A stretch of 64,000 bases of DNA from Inia geoffrensis (lineage: Eukaryota > Chordata > Mammalia > Artiodactyla > Iniidae): the NCBI GenBank assembly GCA_036417435.1, contig CM070899.1, forward strand, positions 70,686,501 to 70,750,500. Direction: 5' to 3'. Positions 10,690-23,195 of the stretch are shown here, piece by piece. The notes under the pieces were generated by a model. The model did no database searches. It was not told where the DNA came from and saw only the letters and a list, made by a program, of their open reading frames with translations. How positions within the stretch are numbered: position 1 is the stretch's first letter; each line of letters starts with the position of its first letter. Both the position numbers and the translations under genes were made by a program.

Positions 10690-12515
10690 ATAGGAGCATT
10701 CTCTTTCTTTCTAAAGGTTAGGTTCTGATCCTTTCCAAACCTAACAAACATTTCCACAAGTCCTCTTTTAATAAAGTTACTTCAGTGGTGAAAATTTAAT
10801 GAGTCTTTAGGTTCCTTTAACACTTAAAAAAATTGTTAAAACATACATTTATTAACACTTATTTAAAACACTTATTTAAAATAGTATATATTGTTATAAA
10901 AATCTATCCATATCTGCTAATTTTATATTTAATGTTGTTAAATTATGCATAACTAGTATATCCATCAATAATATCTGACTTCAAATTCTATGACACCTGT
11001 GATGATAGAAATAGAAAAATATAAGGTAATTTCTTGCTATAATGACCCATCCATGACATTTCACTTTCAGATCTAAAGTACCGAATGAAGAATAGTTCTT
11101 TCAGGCCTTTTAGAAGAGTGCTAAAATATATAAAAAATAAAAGCACTTTAGAAAATAAGTCTTTAGTTCTGCAAAATTAGCACAGACTCAAGAATTAAAC
11201 TTAAGAAGCTCTTTAGCTGTCAGGAATTATTTTAGGAATCAGAAAGCATTGCTACCATTTTAGACAAAAAGTCATTTAATGTAAAGAATAGATTATAAAA
11301 TAACTGGAGGAGTGGAACGAGGCTCTAGGTTGGTCCTCCAAGAACGCTCAGAAATGCATGCTACATCTACCATAGGAAAGTAGAATCTGAGACCGGTGTT
11401 GGAGCTGATCAGTTTGGGAACACCCCACTACAGTTACAACCCAGGTATTAGAAAACTACCACCACCACTGCTGCAACCTCCTCTTGATACCCATATAGCC
11501 ACTGACTGTTCAGTGCAAGGCCAGATCCTACCATCAGCATGCCTATGTGCTTTTCTTACCCGTGAAGCTGAAGACGGGAACGCTACAAACAAAGAACGTG
11601 TCCATGAACCATTTTAGTCGCAGCAACAGACAAAGTCTCTCCCATTAACAAAGTTAACTCCCATTTTTGCCTTCCAGATATTGTGTTCCGCTATCTAATT
11701 AGTGGGAACTAGTTAGATTCTGGAAGCCTGTTTGAAGAGGGCCCCAGAATTGTAGTTCTAAACTTCCTAGTGTTGGAATTACAGAAATTCAAACTGAAAG
11801 AAACCTGAGATGAGACTTGCAAAAGGACTAAAATGTGTATCTGAGGTTCAAAGAAGACAAATGGTAGTTTCTCGGAGGACCTTGCTGTTGAGCTAATTAA
11901 TACAGATTGCTTGCAACTGTACCTTACAATTAACATACAAAAAACCCCCAATTCATACCAAAAAAACCCTCCTGGTTATAAAGCATGACAATAGTTTAGA
12001 AAAGCTTTCTATGTTAGATAAGCTTTGTGAGGACAAAACAAAGGTGTGATGTTCAAGCAAACTTGATTAGCCAGCTATTTTAAACAGAACTTTTTTTTCT
12101 GTACTAAAAACTATGTGCTTTATACCTGGAGTGGAAAAAAGTAAATTAGATTCATTAAACACCAACTGTGTATCAGGGACTGTAGCAGCTGCTTTAACCT
12201 AAGATATTTCTTAGTCCAGCGATAAACAAACCAAATTTCTAAATAACCAAAAGAAAGACTCAATTACATTTATTATATGGCAGCTATTAAAGTAGAAATA
12301 TAAGCATTTAAAATAGATATCTTAAGCCACAAATGTAGAAACAAAAAGTATTCTAGTTAGATGTGCATTTTTGGGGAAATGGTTAGAGATTTAATACTTA
12401 ATCTCCCCTTTCAATCATCTAGATTTTAGAACCAACTGACAGAAATAGGAGTTAGGCAAATAGAAATCAAATGTTACTTTATTACCAAAACTGTTTTGGG
12501 TATGAATTTTTTGTT
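10690..12515. other. Unassigned intergenic DNA
   Basis: Nothing recognisable was found beyond short L2/MIR-like wording near 12155-12215 (caccaactgtgtatcaggga). The 11.3-11.7 kb part is less AT-rich and looks like a decayed repeat, but no family could be named. The short open frames here lack any support. Confidence 0.45.
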
Positions 12516-12519
12516 TTGT

Positions 12520-13001
12520 TTTGAACGCCATGGGGGACACCTGTTGGCCTGGCCGAGGCGTGGTATTGGTGCAGTGTGGGGTTTTCTAGGGAAGGCAACA
12601 AGGCACAGGTGGAGCCCGCAGGGTGTGCTATGTGATTTCAAGTGTGCGTGGAGTAGAACGTGTGGGTCCTGATGGAGGGGCAGGAAGAGGATGGGCTGGG
12701 ATTCCCCGAGGGCCAGCAGCAGCTCAGAGAATGGTGCAATCAGGCCTGAGGTGCTGCAGCTGCGACCTGTCTTCCCAGAGGAAGCCTGATCTCGCAGGAT
12801 TTCGTGAGATTTACCAGGGCTGGCAGGGGAGTCCTGGGATGGAAGCGCTTGAGTCCGGGTGTGCCGGAGATCGCTGTTCCAGACTTATCCCTAAAAAGTC
12901 GTGAGGGGGAACGGGCTCTGGTCCAAAAGTCTATGCAGAGGAGGGACCGAGGTCAGGAATCATGTTCACCAATGGGTTTGCTAGTCCTTCCTGTTCCACA
13001 G
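12520..13001. promoter_or_regulatory. GC/CpG-richer patch, possible decayed promoter
   Basis: The patch is clearly richer in G+C and CpG than the flanks: I count about 15 CpG in roughly 450 bases, against very few nearby. It is not a recognised repeat. A CCAAT pentamer lies just downstream (aaccaatcag near 13115). It ends at a candidate splice acceptor (polypyrimidine run ccttcctgttccacag, AG at 13000-13001). It could be a weak CpG island of an unannotated transcript, or a GC-rich piece of an unrecognised element. Confidence 0.35.
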
Positions 13002-13142
13002 CTTTAGACCTTAAGGCAGCCATTGAAGTGGAAAGATTGAGCATGAAAGCTAGTTGGTTCAGTGGAAGAAATGTGACTCAGCAAATTAAGAAGAATTCAG
13101 AGAGATCTCACCAACCAATCAGAAGACAACAGAGAAATGAAG
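13002..13142 (+). other. Candidate 141-bp exon bounded by splice sites
   Basis: The segment begins after ccttcctgttccacag and ends at a consensus donor, AG followed by GTAAGT (13143-13148). It is 141 bp, a multiple of three, and one plus-strand frame is open across it, encoding a basic, Lys/Arg/Gln-rich stretch (for example KKNSERSHQPIRRQQRN). I recognise no protein family. Both splice signals are strong, but such pairs also arise by chance in 64 kb. It may belong to a long non-coding RNA, a coding exon, or nothing. Confidence 0.3.
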
Positions 13143-13298
13143 GTAAGTTCAACTGAGTTGCTGAATTAAGTGGGATATGTACTACACAAGTTACTGTTTT
13201 CATCCTTAAATGTGTTAATTAACTGTGTAGGAAAAGAAGGCTGTAGTGTGTAGGAAACAATTAGCCAGTAGGACAAGACAGGATACGAGTGAATTTTA

Positions 13299-13510
13299 TT
13301 TATTTATTTATTTAATTTGCGGTACGTGGGCCTCTCATTGTTGTGGCCTCTCCCCTCGCTGAGCACAGGCTCCGGACGCGCAGACCCAGCGGCTATGGCT
13401 CACGGGTCCAGCCGCTCCAAGGCATTTGGGATCCTCCTGGACCGGGGCACGAACCCACGTCCGCTGCATCGGCAGGCGGACTCTCAACCACTGCGCCACC
13501 AGGGAAGCCC
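13299..13510 (-). mobile_element. CHR-type SINE with (TAAA)n tail
   Basis: The plus strand shows a (TTTA)n run, then gcggtacgtgggcctctc and ends ccaccagggaagccc, so the SINE lies on the minus strand and is full length at its 5' end. Flanking 14-bp direct repeats match at 13 positions: acgagtgaatttta (13285-13298) and acaagtgaatttta (13511-13524). This is a good target-site duplication. The A tail has evolved into a TAAA microsatellite. Confidence 0.93.
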
Positions 13511-13780
13511 ACAAGTGAATTTTAAATTTTATAGGTTAAACCATCAAATATATGAAATTTCAAGGATGGGAGAAATCAGTGAAAAATAGAATAATACTGG
13601 GTTATAATGGAGATAATTTAGTGACTACTATGTTAGATGATATCTGTACCTTATTTCTGTCATTAAAACTACATTATCATTTTTAATTCTCATGGTAGCA
13701 GGGAAGGAGTTTTTCTATCCCCATTTTTTGGATGAGGAAGGAGTACCAGATATTGTAAATGAATTGAGAGAGAGTATAAA

Positions 13781-14010
13781 GTGGCAATTAAGATCTTGTG
13801 TGTAGATTCAGACTGCCTGGATTCACATCCCAGCTTTGTTATTACTGAGTCACACTGGGAAAATTAGTTCACCTCTTTAGGCTGCAGTTTCCTCATTTGT
13901 ACAAGGGGGATCATAGCCACAATATCTATCTCATTAGTTATTGGGGATTAAATGATATAACCTTTAGCACAGTGTCTGACAATTAGTAACGCCTCAACAA
14001 AATTATTATT
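13781..14010 (+). mobile_element. MIR SINE
   Basis: Order of landmarks: attcagactgcctggattcac, agctttgttattactgagt, ttagttcacctctttaggct, cagtttcctcatttgtacaa, and ggattaaatgatataa before a cctcaacaaa end. This is the mammalian-wide interspersed repeat in sense orientation, nearly full length and strongly diverged. Confidence 0.85.
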
Positions 14011-14014
14011 ACTA

Positions 14015-17000
14015 TTATTAAGCACAGCTCATTCAGTGAATGTGTTGAGGCATGGATAGAAGTCAAAATTTGTATCTGCACAACTACTTATGCCCATATT
14101 GCTGTTATACAAAGCTGCTTTAGGGTATACTGCATGATAAATGATCAATAAATGTTTCTTGAACTGGTTTAAACACAGGAGTCACTGGGAACATAAGTTG
14201 AATATTCTATTGCAGCACTTTTCCATATATTGTGAACATAACTGAGGACACTCTCCTCATTAGGGTACCTTGCTCTGATGAGCATTAGTTCTTTCTGAGT
14301 TGCGTTGTCTGTTGAAAAATATATAACCTCACGTATGAGGGCAAAGAAGGCAGAGGAATGATGTCTGATTCACAGCAAACTTGTGGACCATTTTCTTGCA
14401 TTGTAAACTGTATGTCAGTTTCCATGGAGAAGTGTCTTTTAGAAAACTTAGTTTTATCCAATTGTGCATTTTGTGCACTTTTGGGGATGCTCTTAAATAT
14501 AAAACTTTGTTCAGCATGCTTCTCTTTTATCCCTAAATTTTGCCTCAAGGCATGTTTAAATTGCATCTGTCACATTTACTTCCTTAAGTGCTGCAGCTCT
14601 ATTAATGTGTCTAGTAGTCTCATTGCCAAACTGCCACAGGCTCAGAGGATTTTGAAGAAAAATGCCAAAGAGATGCCTTCTGCTTAGACAGTGGCCCTTA
14701 GACACTGTCACTCTGACTTCAACCGTATGTTCTGCCTCCAGCTCTTGGTCCTTCTTCAAGACTCTGATGTCCCAGTAGCTCAAGGTCAATATCTCAGTTG
14801 CATTGAATAAAACCACTGATTTATATTTAGTCAAATTATTAATTACTCTGATTATTTTACACTAATAGCTAGTGAAATTATTTTCCACTCCTCTTTTAAT
14901 CCCCAAATATTTTTTGAATACCCATCATATAAAAAACACTGAGTTAGGCTTGGAGAAAGGCATAGATGAATTGAAGACCCTATTCTTGGTCCAGCAAAAT
15001 CCCAGTATACCAGTAAAGGCTAAGAGAAATGAGTTGATACCTTCTTTTGCATCATAAATTGAATGCATGAAATTTTCTCAGCAAGTATTTATTTAATGCT
15101 AGCTTTACTGTAAAAAAAGGCCTTTACTACAAGAAAAGTATTGAATATTTTCAGCAAATGCCAAGAAGTATTTAAAAAATGTTGCAAAGGATAGCACTAG
15201 AAAGATAAGTTGGTGCCAAGTTATAGAAGACTTCTAAAGAGATTGCTATAGAAAAGAGAGTTGCCAAGAGTTGTCTCAGAAAATTCAAGAAAAGATTTTT
15301 TTAAATTTCAACAGCAGCAACATTTATCTATCTCTTCATGTATTTACTATTCCATAAATATTGGATGAGCACCTACTAGGTGATGGATATATAACAGTAG
15401 ATATAATAGACTTGGCTCTGCACTTGTGGAATTTAAAATCTGGTGGTGGAGAAGGAAAAAAAACCAAGAAGCAGAAAAATTGTATCTTATCTGCAAGTTA
15501 AATATCATTTTGTACCCCTTCTCCATCTAATCATCAAAAATTTAGGGGTAATGTTTTAACTTTGAGATCTTGAAATATGATGAGAGTATTTCTTAGTGAA
15601 ATTCTTCCTAATAGAGGCTGAGAGGTAAGATTTAGGGGAGCCTGAAGGTTATTATAAGAAACTTAGTTCTGGTCATGGTGCCTGCTGGCTGGTGTCAGAT
15701 AGACAGGAGAATATTGACATTTTAGAGTGCTCTGGGCAACTGTGCCAGCCCTCTGTTTACCTAGGCTTGGTCAGTTGTAGGTATTAATGACATACGTCAT
15801 GAAATTTCAGCCCACACACCCAGTGCCTGAGTTAAAGTAAAACAAATTTATACTATATTTGGAATTTCATACACCATTTGTATGTATCACATGTAAATAT
15901 TTTGGAATTTGGTATCTCAGCCACACCAGTATGTCCTACTCAGGATCTTTGTTCGCTTGTTCTGGATTTACATCTAGTTCCCTCCGAAGGTGGAAGCTGT
16001 ACCATGACCTTCAGCCACATCCCTAAGGTACTGACCACACCAAGCCAATTCCTCACCAGCTAACCTATGGGATTTAATTTTTTTCCTAAATGACTGGTTT
16101 GAGTGTGCATTTACTTCAGCTTGGAAGAATTCCTTAAAATGGAAACAGTCTCAGCTACTTGAGTCCTCAACTCTACAGAGATTTTCTATGTCGCCATCCC
16201 ACAGATTAGATCCTTTGTATATGAATTCTACCCTTGGTTATATAGGCACATTTGGATTATGTAATGTGGATTCCTGACCTCGCCCTTGAGGATACAATGT
16301 TTCTAATTAGTGATCCTTGAACCTCTTTCTCCAGTTTCCCCTTGATTTCTATTTGAGTTGTGAAGGAATCTGAACACTGATGAAGCTAAGGATTTGTACT
16401 AAGAAAACCAGTAGGTCAGGCAATTTGTAGATTTTTATATCAATCTTTGAGCCTCCTCAAAAATATGGAGAAAATATTTAACATTAATGGAGTAGCATAA
16501 GTGTGCCATTTACCATATGATTGGCTTGCATCTTTTAGTATACCTTAGATTTTTTTGAAAGGCAGATAAACAAACATAAAACAATAAAATCATCATAGGC
16601 ATTTGAAGCAACTTCTGAAGGTCATGTATTTCTTTTACTTTACCTTTAAGTAGTGTATTATTAAAGCCATTTAAAAAATGTGTTTCTTTGAACCACTGCG
16701 AGGTCTGATGTTTAAACATCAAATTTGGTAAGCTATTTTAAATCAGTGAACATGTGATGGTTTGATCACGATTCTTTGAAATAACTGCACTGGGTTCATT
16801 ACCAATGGATTTCAATTGACACTGTTTAAAAATTCAGTTTTATATAAGAATATATATAATTCATGGAGATTTAATTTTGAAGCTGTAATTTTCTCTGCTC
16901 AAGTCTCAAGGTTAAAGCTGCTGTTCCCAAGCAGTATGATTCAATGAATACTGCTGTGTATAGTGTATGGTACACAGTAGACCAATAAAAACAATCTGAT

Positions 17001-17984
17001 TGATCTATCTCGTTATGGACTTGATGGCTTCCAAAGCACTAGCTATAAAATAAGCTAACTGGAAAATCAAAGCTTTAGTGACCTCAGAGGACTCTTCATC
17101 ACATAGTGCAGCTTAAATCATGTTATTTTAAATTTAGATATCACATGCACAACACATTTTATATAACAAACCAGAGAAAACTTGTAAACAGCATTTTATA
17201 TTCCACCTTTCCAGACTACAACACTTGCCCTGGTGAATAGCATTCCAAGTACCAATCTTCTGTAAATGTTTAAACTTTAGTTTTGGCTGGATTTTCAGAC
17301 TCTTGAGCCCTCTTTTCTAGCACCTCTACTCTTCTTTATATGCTTCACTCCAAAGAGAACAACTAGTCCTCTATCTGTAACTATCTCCCTAGTCAATTTA
17401 CGCGAATGTAAAAAACACTAATTTAATTCCAAGATTCTAATTTGGCAAAAATGATTAACAGAATTTTTTTCCTACATGTAACTAAATATCTATAGGCTGG
17501 TGGAACAAAGAAAACAGTTTAGTGTGGTGCGATGACTGTACCTAATTGGTTTCATTTCCCAAGAAAGGAATTATTATTGCAACAACAAAAGATAGTTATT
17601 AAGTTTTTAGAGAGTTAAATCCATTTAATCCTACCAAACAAATTTGTTAACTTTGCATCTGCATCATTTCTTAGCATCCCATTTTTAATGTATCCTTTTT
17701 CTTCTTCATAACATTCTAACCTTCATTCCCCTCCTCTTATATCCACTGTTCTAATGGTTGCCTCTAGATATCTAGGAATTGCCTTTGCCTGTGTATCGGC
17801 AAGTAGATAGATCCCCCTATGCTTAATGACTTTCTCACCTCTCTCTTTTTCAATATCCTCTATTATGTATCCCATTTTAGGGGCCACCTTGTCTACTAGA
17901 TAACCATGAAACTGAGTTGTAATGAGATAGCAATGAATGGTGGTGGTATTTACTTATTAATTTGTTTTAAAATGATGTGTAATG
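14015..17984. other. Mostly unassigned DNA with two L2-like pieces
   Basis: Two short minus-strand L2 3'-end-like pieces occur at about 14885-14990 (ccaaatattttttgaatacccatcat) and 15310-15460 (ttggatgagcacctactaggtg to cacttgtggaatttaaaatctgg). The rest shows no recognised element and no credible gene. Small open frames on both strands near 14285-14834 lack codon-usage or motif support. Confidence 0.5.
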
Positions 17985-18044
17985 CATCTATTGTTACATG
18001 AGGCACTAGGATATAGAAACAAAAGATTTCCGCCTCTTAAGGAA
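17985..18044 (-). mobile_element. L2 fragment, left half split by L1
   Basis: gaggcactaggatatagaaac and cgcctcttaaggaatt resemble antisense L2 3' end (ggcactggggatac, then a ccct-tggagctt step). The text continues in register at 25629, on the far side of the L1 insertion. So this is one L2 copy interrupted by 7.6 kb. Confidence 0.6.
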
Positions 18045-18423
18045 TTTTTTTTTTTTTTTAACATCTTTATTGGGGTAAAGTTGCTCTACAGTGGTGTGTC
18101 AGCTTCTACTTTATAACAAAATGAATCAGTTATATATATACAGACGTTCACATATTTCTTCCCTCTTGCGTCTCCCTCCCTCCTTCCCTCCCTATCCCAC
18201 CCCTCCAGGTGGTCACAAAGCACCGAGCCGATATCCCTGTGCCAAGCGGCTGCTTCCCACTAGCTATCTACCTTACGTTTGTTAGTATATATATGTCCAT
18301 GCCCCTCCCTCGCCCTCTCATAGCGCACCCCTCCCTCTCCCCATATCCTCAAGTCCATTCTCCGGTAGGTCTGCGTCTTTATTCCCGTCTTACCCCTAGG
18401 TTCTTCATACCATTTTTTTTTTC
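18045..18423 (-). other. L1 3' UTR and poly(A) tract
   Basis: The region lies between the ORF2 stop (18424) and the T15 tract (18045-18059 on the plus strand). The minus-strand end reads ccaataaagatgtt before the A tail, providing an AATAAA polyadenylation signal immediately upstream. The same end sequence recurs in the fragment at 794-850. Confidence 0.85.
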
Positions 18424-21400
18424 TTAAATTCCATATATATGTGTTAGCATACAGTATTTGTCTTTCTCTTTCTGACTTACTTCACTCTGTATGACAGACT
18501 CGAGGTCTATCCACCTCATTACAAATAGCTCAATTTCGTTTCTTTTTATCGCTGAGTAATATTCCATTGTGTATATGTGCCACATCTTCTTTATCCATTC
18601 ATCTGACGATGGGCACTTAGGTTGTTTCCACCTCTGGGCTATTGTAAATAGAGCTGCAATGAACATTTTGGTACATGCCTCTTTTTGAATTTTGGTTTTC
18701 TCAGGGTATATGCCCAGTAGTGGGATTGCTGGGTCATATGGTAATTCTATTTTTAGTTTTTTAAGGAACCTCCATACTGTTCTCCATAGTGGCTGAACCA
18801 ATTCACATTCCCACCAGCAGTGCAAGAGGGTTCCCTTTTCTCCACACACTCTCCAGCATTTATTGTTTCTAGATTTTCTGATGATGGCCATTCTAACTGG
18901 TGTGAGATGATATCTCATTGTAGTTTTGATGTGCATTTCTCTAATGATTAATGATGTTGAGCATTCTTTCATGTGTTTGTTGGCAGACTGCATATCTTCT
19001 TTGGAGAAATGTCTATTTAGGTCTTCTGCCCATTTCTGGATTGGGCTGTTTTTTGTTGTTGTTATTGAGCTGCATGAGCTGCTTGTAAATTTTGGAGATT
19101 AATCCTTTGTCAGTTGCTTCATTTGCAAATATTTTCTCCCATTCTGAGGGTTGTCTTTTAGTCTTGTTTATGGTTTCCTTTGCTGTGCAAAAGCTTTGAA
19201 GTTTCATTAGGTCAGTTTGTTTATTTTTGTTTTTATTTCCATTGCTCTAGGAGGTGGGTCAAAAAGGATCTTGCTGTGATTTATGTCATAGAGTGTTCTG
19301 CCTATGTTTTCCTCTAAGAATTTAATAGTTTCTGGCCTTACATTTAGATCTTTAATCCATTTTGAGCTTATTTTTGTGTATGGTGTTAGGGAGTGATCTA
19401 AGCTCATACTTTTACATGTAGCTGTCCAGTTTTCCCAGCACCACTTATTGAAGAGGCTGTCCTTTCTCCACTGTATATTCCTGCCACCTTTATCAAAGAT
19501 AAGATGTCCATATGTGTGTGGCTTTATCTCTGGGCTTTCTATTCTGTTCCATTGATCTATCGTTCTGTTTTTGTGCCAGTACCATACTGTCTTGATTACT
19601 GTAGCTTTGTAGTATATTCTGAAGTCAGGGAGCCTGATTCCTCCAGCTCCGTTTTTCGCTCTCAAGATTGCTTTAGCTATTCGGGGTCTTTTGTGTTTCC
19701 ATACAAATTGTGAAATTTTTTGTTCTAGTTCTGTGAAAAATGCCAGTGGCAGTTTGGTAGGGATTGCACTGAATCTATAGATTGCTTTGGGTAGTAGAGT
19801 CATTTTCACAATGTTGATTCTTCCAATCCAAGAACATGGTATATCCCTCCATCTATTTGTATCATCTTTAATTTCTTTCATCAGTGTCTTATAATTTTCT
19901 GCATACAGGTCTTTTGTCTCCCTAGGTAGGTTTATTCCTAGGTATTTTATTCTTTTTGTTGCAGTGGTAAATGGGAGTGTTTTCTTGATTTCACTTTCAG
20001 ATTTTTCATCACTAATATATAGGAATGCCAGAGATTTCTGTGCATTAATTTTGTATCCTGCTACTTTACCAAATTCATTGATTAGCTCTAGTAGTTTTCT
20101 GGTAGCAACTTTAGGATTCTCTGTGTATAGTATCATGTCATCTGCAAACAGTGACAGCTTTACTTCTTCTTTTCCGATTTGGATTCCTTTTATTTCCTTT
20201 TCTTCTCTGATTGCTGTGGCTAAAACTTCCAAAACTATGTTGAATAAGAGTGGTGAGAGTGGGCAACCTTGTCTTGTTCCTGATCTTAGTGGAAATGCTT
20301 TCAGTTTTTCACCATTGAGGATGATGTTGGCTGTGGGTTTGTCATATATGGCCTTTATTATGTTGAGGAAAGGTCCCTCTATGCCTACTTTCTGTAGGGT
20401 TTTTATCATAAATGGGTGTTGAATTTTGTCAAAAGCTTTCTCTGCGTCTATTGAGATGATCATATGGTTTTTCTCCTTCAATTTGTTAATATGGTTTATC
20501 ACATTGATAGATTTGTGTATTATATTGAAGAATCCTTGCATTCCTGGAATAAACCCCACTTGATCATGGTGTATGATCCTTTTAATGTGCTGTTGGATTC
20601 TGTTTGCTAGTATTTTGTTGAGGATTTTTGCATCTATGTTCATCAGTGATATTGGCCTGTAGTTTTCTTTCTTTGTGACATCCTTGTCTGGTTTTGGTAT
20701 CAAGGTGATGGTGGCCTCGTAGAAGGAATTGGGGAGTGTTCCTCCCTCTGCTATATTTTGGAAGAGTTTGAGAAGTATAGGTGTTAGCTCTTCTCTAAAT
20801 GCTTGATAGAATTCGCCTGTGAAGCCATCTGGTCCTGGGCATTTGTTTGTTGGAAGATTTTTAATCACAGGTTCAATTTCAGTGTTTGTGATTGGTCTGT
20901 TCATATTTTCTATTTCTTCCTGCTTCAGTCTTGGTAGTTTGTGCCTATCTAAGAATTTGTCCTTTTTTTCCAGATTGTCCATTTTATTGGCATAGAGTTG
21001 CTTGTAGTAATCTCTCATGATCATTTTTATTTCTGCAGTGTCAGTCGTTACTTCTCCTTTTTCATTTCTAATTCTATTGATTTGAGTCTTCTCCCTTTTT
21101 TTCTTGATGAGTCTGGCTAATGGTTTATCTATTTTGTTTATCTTCTCAAAGAACCAGCTTTTAGTTTTATTGATCTTTGCTATTGTTTCCTTCATTTCTT
21201 TTTCATTTATTTCTGATCTGATTTTTGTGATTTCTTTCCTTCTGCTAACTTTGGGGGTTTTTTGTTCTTCTTTCTCCAATTGCTTTACGTGTAAGGTTAG
21301 GTTGTTTATTCGAGACATTTCCTGCTTCTTAAGGTGGGCTTGTATTGCTATAAACTTCCCTCTTAGAACTGCTTTTGCTGCATCCCATAGGTTTTGGGTC

Positions 21401-22245
21401 GTTTTGTCTCCATTGTCATTTGTTTCTAGGTATTTTAAAATTTCTTCTTTGATTTCTTCAGTGATCACTTCATTATTGAGTAGTGTATTGTTTAGCTTCC
21501 ATGTGTTTGTATTTTTTACAGATCTTTTCCTGTAATTGATATCTAGTCTCATGGCATTGTGGTCAGAAAATATACTTGATACAATTTCAATTTTCTTAAA
21601 TTTACCAAGGCTTGATTTGTGACCCAAGATATGATCTACCCTGGAGAATGTTCCATGAGCACTTGAGAAAAATGTGTATTCTGTTGTTTTTGGATGGAGT
21701 GTCCTATAAATATCAATTAAGTCCATCTTGTTTAATGTATCGTTTAAAGCTTCTGTTTCCTTATTTATTTTCATTTTGGATGATGTGTCCATTGGTGAAA
21801 GTGGGGTGTTGAAGTCCCCTACTATGAATGTATTACTGTCGATTTCTCCTTTTATGGCTGTTAGTTTTTGCCTTATGTATTGAGGTGCTCCTGTGTTAGG
21901 TGCATAAATATTTACAATTGTTATATCTTCTTCTTGGATCGATCCCTTGATCATTATGTAGTGTCCTTCTTTGTCTCTTGTAATAGTCTTTATTTTAAAG
22001 TCTGTTTTGTCTGATATGAGAAATGCTACTCCAGCTTTCTTTTTGTTTCCATTTGCATGGAATATCTTTTTCCATCCCCTTACTTTCAGTCTGTATGTGT
22101 CTCTAGGTCTGAAGTGGGTCTCTTGTAGACTGCATATATATGGGTCTTGTTTTTGTATCCATTCAGCCAATCTGTGTCTTTTGGTGGGAGCATTTAGTCC
22201 ATTTACATTTAAGGTAATTATCGATATGCATGTTCCTATTCCCAT
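18424..22245 (-). pseudogene. ORF2: L1 ORF2 (endonuclease / reverse transcriptase), frame-shifted
   Basis: ORF2p nicks target DNA and reverse-transcribes L1 RNA at the nick. The first 1012 codons (22245-19207) are uninterrupted. They include an N-terminal APE-type endonuclease with the Asn of TLNVNGLN near residue 13, the Glu of QETH near 42, a GDFNTPLS motif near 145 and a SDHNAMRL motif near 230; and a reverse transcriptase with [47 protein letters not shown] and the catalytic FADD near residue 700. A one-base deletion near 19217 causes a stop at 19207. A one-base insertion near 19040-19055 restores the original frame, so 18993-18424 encodes the proper C-terminus with its Cys/His cluster ([18 protein letters not shown]). 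Total length, about 1274 codons, equals the family norm. As read, the protein would lose the C-terminal domain. Confidence 0.93.
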
Positions 22246-22303
22246 TTTCTAAATTGTTTTGGGTTCATTGTTATAGGTCTTTTCCTTCTCTTGTGTTTCT
22301 TGT

Positions 22304-23195
22304 CTAGAGAAGTTCCTTTAGCAGTTGTTGTAAAGCTGGTTTGGTGGTGCTGAACTCTCTCAGCTTTTGCTTGTCTGTAAAGGTTTTAATTTCTCCATCA
22401 AATCTGAATGAGATCTTTGCTGGGTAGAGTAATCGTGGTTGCAGGCTTTTCTCCTTCATCACTTTCAGTATGTCCTGCCACTCCCTTCTGGCTTGCAGAG
22501 TTTCTGCTGAGAGATCAGCTGTTAGCCTTATGGGGATTCCCTTGTGTGTTATTTGTTTTTTTTTCCCTTGCTGCTTTTAATATGCTTTCTTTGTATTTAA
22601 TTTTTGAGAGTTTGATTAATATGTGTCTTGGTGTATTTCTCCTTGGGTTTATCCTGTATTGGACTCTCTCTGTTTCCTGGACTTGGTTAACTATTTCCTT
22701 TCCCATATTAGGGAAGTTTTCAACTATAGTCTCTTCAAATATTTTCTCAGTCCCTTTCTTTTCCTCTACTTCTTCTGGAACCCCTATAATTCGAATGTTG
22801 GTGCGTTTAATGTTGTCCCAGAGGTCTCTTAGACTGTCCTCAGTTCTTTTCATTGTTTTTTCTTTATTCTGCTCTGCAGTAGTTATTTCCACTATTTTAT
22901 CTTCCAGGTCACTTATCCGTTCTTCTGCCTCAGTTATTCTGCTATTGATCCCATCTAGAGTACTTTTAATTTCATTTATTGTGTTCATCGTTGCTTGTTT
23001 CGTCTTTAGTTCTTCTAGGTCTTTGTTAATTATTTCTTGCATTTCGTCCATTCTATTTCCAAGATTTTGGATCATCTTTACTATCATTATTCTGAATTCT
23101 TTTTCAGGTAGACTGCCTATTACCTCTTCATTTGTTAGGTCTGGTGCATTTTTATCTTGCTCCTTCATCTGCTGTGTGTTTTTCTGTCTTCTCAT
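22304..23195 (-). pseudogene. ORF1: L1 ORF1 (RNA-binding chaperone), frame-shifted
   Basis: ORF1p coats L1 RNA as a trimer. The open part (23195-22515, 226 codons) starts MRRQKNTQQMKEQDKN, then a coiled coil with heptads (residues about 45-125, for example ELKTKQATMNTINEIK and RISDLEDKI), then an RRM start (NIRIIGVPEE near 135-145), and the beginning of the C-terminal domain (HILIKLSKIKYKE). A one-base expansion in an A run (T9 on the plus strand, 22556-22564) shifts the frame. The remaining C-terminal codons continue in another frame to a TAG at 22304-22306. Family length is about 300 residues, so only this break separates it from full length. The spacer to the ORF2 start is 57 bp, typical for mammalian L1. 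Confidence 0.92.

Noticed and set aside
14285..14834. Cluster of short frames on both strands, 62-109 codons
   Set aside because: Mutually overlapping frames without recognisable domains; probably chance in a stretch poor in stop codons.
19504..22252. Several plus-strand frames of 66-152 codons
   Set aside because: All are antisense shadows of L1 ORF2.
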